Origin: Tetrahymena elliotti 4EA
Lineage: Eukaryota; Ciliophora; Oligohymenophorea; Hymenostomatida; Tetrahymenidae
DNA: 64,000 bases
Assembly: GCA_000231825.2 (NCBI GenBank)
Contig: JH720339.1
Span: 301,890-365,889, forward strand
Direction of reading: 5' to 3'
Shown here: positions 62,466 through 64,000 of the stretch, piece after piece
Layout of the letters: each line of letters opens with the position of its first letter
How positions within the stretch are numbered: position 1 is the stretch's first letter
Notes under the pieces: model-generated
Database searches by the model: none
What the model saw: the letters and a program-made list of their open reading frames with translations, nothing else
Told to the model about the DNA's origin: nothing
Position numbers and translations under genes: made by a program

Positions 62466-64000
62466 TTTCTTTAAAAACGTAATTATTTAGTGATAAGATT
62501 CTAAGTTACCTTCTTTTTCTTGTATTTTAGTTTTTGATCAATAAATAATTTATTATTTTTCTCAATTAAAAACTAAATATAATTTATAGTGACTAAAGTA
62601 AACTTTTTTAAACAACATCAATAAGAAAATACGGAAAACCTCCTAGAAGAAAAAGTAAAATTCATGTAAAACTTCTAACCCAATTTAGAAATATCTCAAA
62701 TACACACCTACATTCCTTTCAAAAATTTAATTCAAACTAAAATTAATAATTGAGGTCAAAATATCTTTACAAAAACGATGAAAGACTACATTATCTTTTA
62801 GTAAAATTAAAGCAAGTAAATTTCTCTGTTTTCATTTACATTAAAGTAATAATAAAAGGATAATTATCTTCTACTTTTTTTAAAACAAGTCGAAAAGTGG
62901 AAAGCGAGTTATATTTAAATTCCTATTTTAATCAATCTGACCAAACAGTAAATAAAGAAGCATGAAATAGTTCGAAATGTTTACAAAATATGATAATAAT
63001 TAAATAAACGAGATCAGGAGATAATTTATTTCTTTTAATGTAATTATTTGGTTTAAGACATTATTTTTAATTTTCCTTCTATTTTTGGAAAAATCGTGAC
63101 AAAAATAGACAAAAAGAGTAGTTAAGATGACCATAATAATCAATCAATTATTTAGAGCCATTTAATCATATAAATTATTATATTTTATTTCGATTTTCTC
63201 CATTTTTTATTTGTTTTATCAAATTTAATCATTTTTACTACCAAATGTTCTAAATTCTTCTCATTCAAATCAAGTTCTTTTGTATTTTTTTTCTTTCTCT
63301 CATATTTTTTGGGTAATGAACTAGTTATGATCCAAAATATAAGAAAGATCTTTTTTTAATTTACAAATGCCTTAAGATTTAATTCAGGAAATTGTGCTTT
63401 CGGTCATTTTGCTTACAGAATGATGCCATTTTACCCTTAGATAATATCAGCCATAGCTATTTTTAAGAATTTTAGCAAGTCTACGAATTAAAATTTTTGA
63501 TTTTGCTCTAAAAAAGCAAAACAATGGTGTTTTATTTTTGAAAATGAATCAAATTTAAAATTTATAAAAATAAACGTTGATAATATTATTAATTATCAGA
63601 ATTTGATATCTTCAAACAAATATTGGCGAACGAAATCTAAGATTTTTTAATTTTTGATTTTTTTAATAATATTATCTTAAGCAAGACTTCATGAAGAAAA
63701 TTATTGATTTCAACATATATTAACAAATAAATTTAAAATCTTGCTAATTCTATTGATTGAATTAATGAAATAATCAAAAAAGTTATTAAATTTTATCAAT
63801 CCAAAGATTTTAAAATTATTTTTAGAATATTTAAACAAAAATTAAACAAAAAAATAATTTTCTTCAAAATTTAAGCACTACACAAATAAACACTAAAATT
63901 AAAATCCAATTCTAAGATTAATTTGTCCTTCTCATTCATATTCGTTTTTTTATATATTTGGTTATTAAAAGAAAAAATAACATTGCAAATTTATTTTAAT
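62466..64000. other. intergenic to the window end
   Basis: AT-rich sequence upstream of the RBR gene. No coding frame, RNA gene or telomeric repeat was seen on either strand. Confidence 0.5.

Noticed and set aside
1..64000. tRNA, rRNA, telomeric GGGGTT repeats, transposase genes, CRISPR-like arrays
   Set aside because: Looked for by eye on both strands and not found; a covariance-model search could still find a tRNA.

Overview
The window is nuclear DNA of an oligohymenophorean ciliate, most likely Tetrahymena or a close relative. Long conserved proteins (aspartyl-tRNA synthetase, DNA polymerase alpha subunit B, a dienelactone hydrolase, an RBR ubiquitin ligase) read correctly only if TAA and TAG are glutamine and TGA is the sole stop. 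Base composition is very AT-rich, introns are short GT-AG types of about 30-120 nt with a few longer ones, and glutamine/asparagine-rich tails are common. I saw no rRNA, tRNA, telomeric repeat, CRISPR array or transposon. All CDS spans below run from start codon to stop codon and include introns, whose positions are in the evidence.

Layout. 0-10 kb: the 5' part of a minus-strand low-complexity gene, a plus-strand LRR gene, cytosolic aspartyl-tRNA synthetase, and a minus-strand ADP-ribosylglycohydrolase with a long Q/N-rich tail. 10-25 kb: a single-pass membrane protein, two multi-exon LRR genes, a large multi-pass membrane-protein gene that appears decayed, a dienelactone hydrolase and a small coiled-coil protein. 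26-31 kb: a DUSP-type phosphatase whose catalytic Cys is Ser, with an ~860-residue Q/N/S-rich tail. 31-36 kb: POLA2, a divergent small GTPase and a decayed 90-bp LRR repeat array. 37-48 kb: a zinc-finger/coiled-coil/WD40 protein, a PROPPIN (Atg18/WIPI-like), a two-TM membrane protein with a probable one-base frameshift, and an unrecognised 501-aa protein. 48-55 kb: two tandem paralogous kinase-LRR genes with N-terminal MG acylation signals, then a short orphan ORF. 56-62.5 kb: a Rab GTPase with N-terminal acylation signals, no C-terminal cysteine and a 16-nt microexon; a carbonic-anhydrase-like membrane protein that lacks the zinc histidines; and a membrane-anchored RBR ubiquitin ligase.

The genes do not form an operon or pathway cluster. 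They share three themes: repeated LRR genes (five intact or plausible, one array decayed), degenerate enzymes kept as full reading frames (dead phosphatase, dead carbonic anhydrase, PROPPIN without FRRG), and membrane or signalling proteins with N-terminal acylation signals. Part 2 lists these as the main items for checking.
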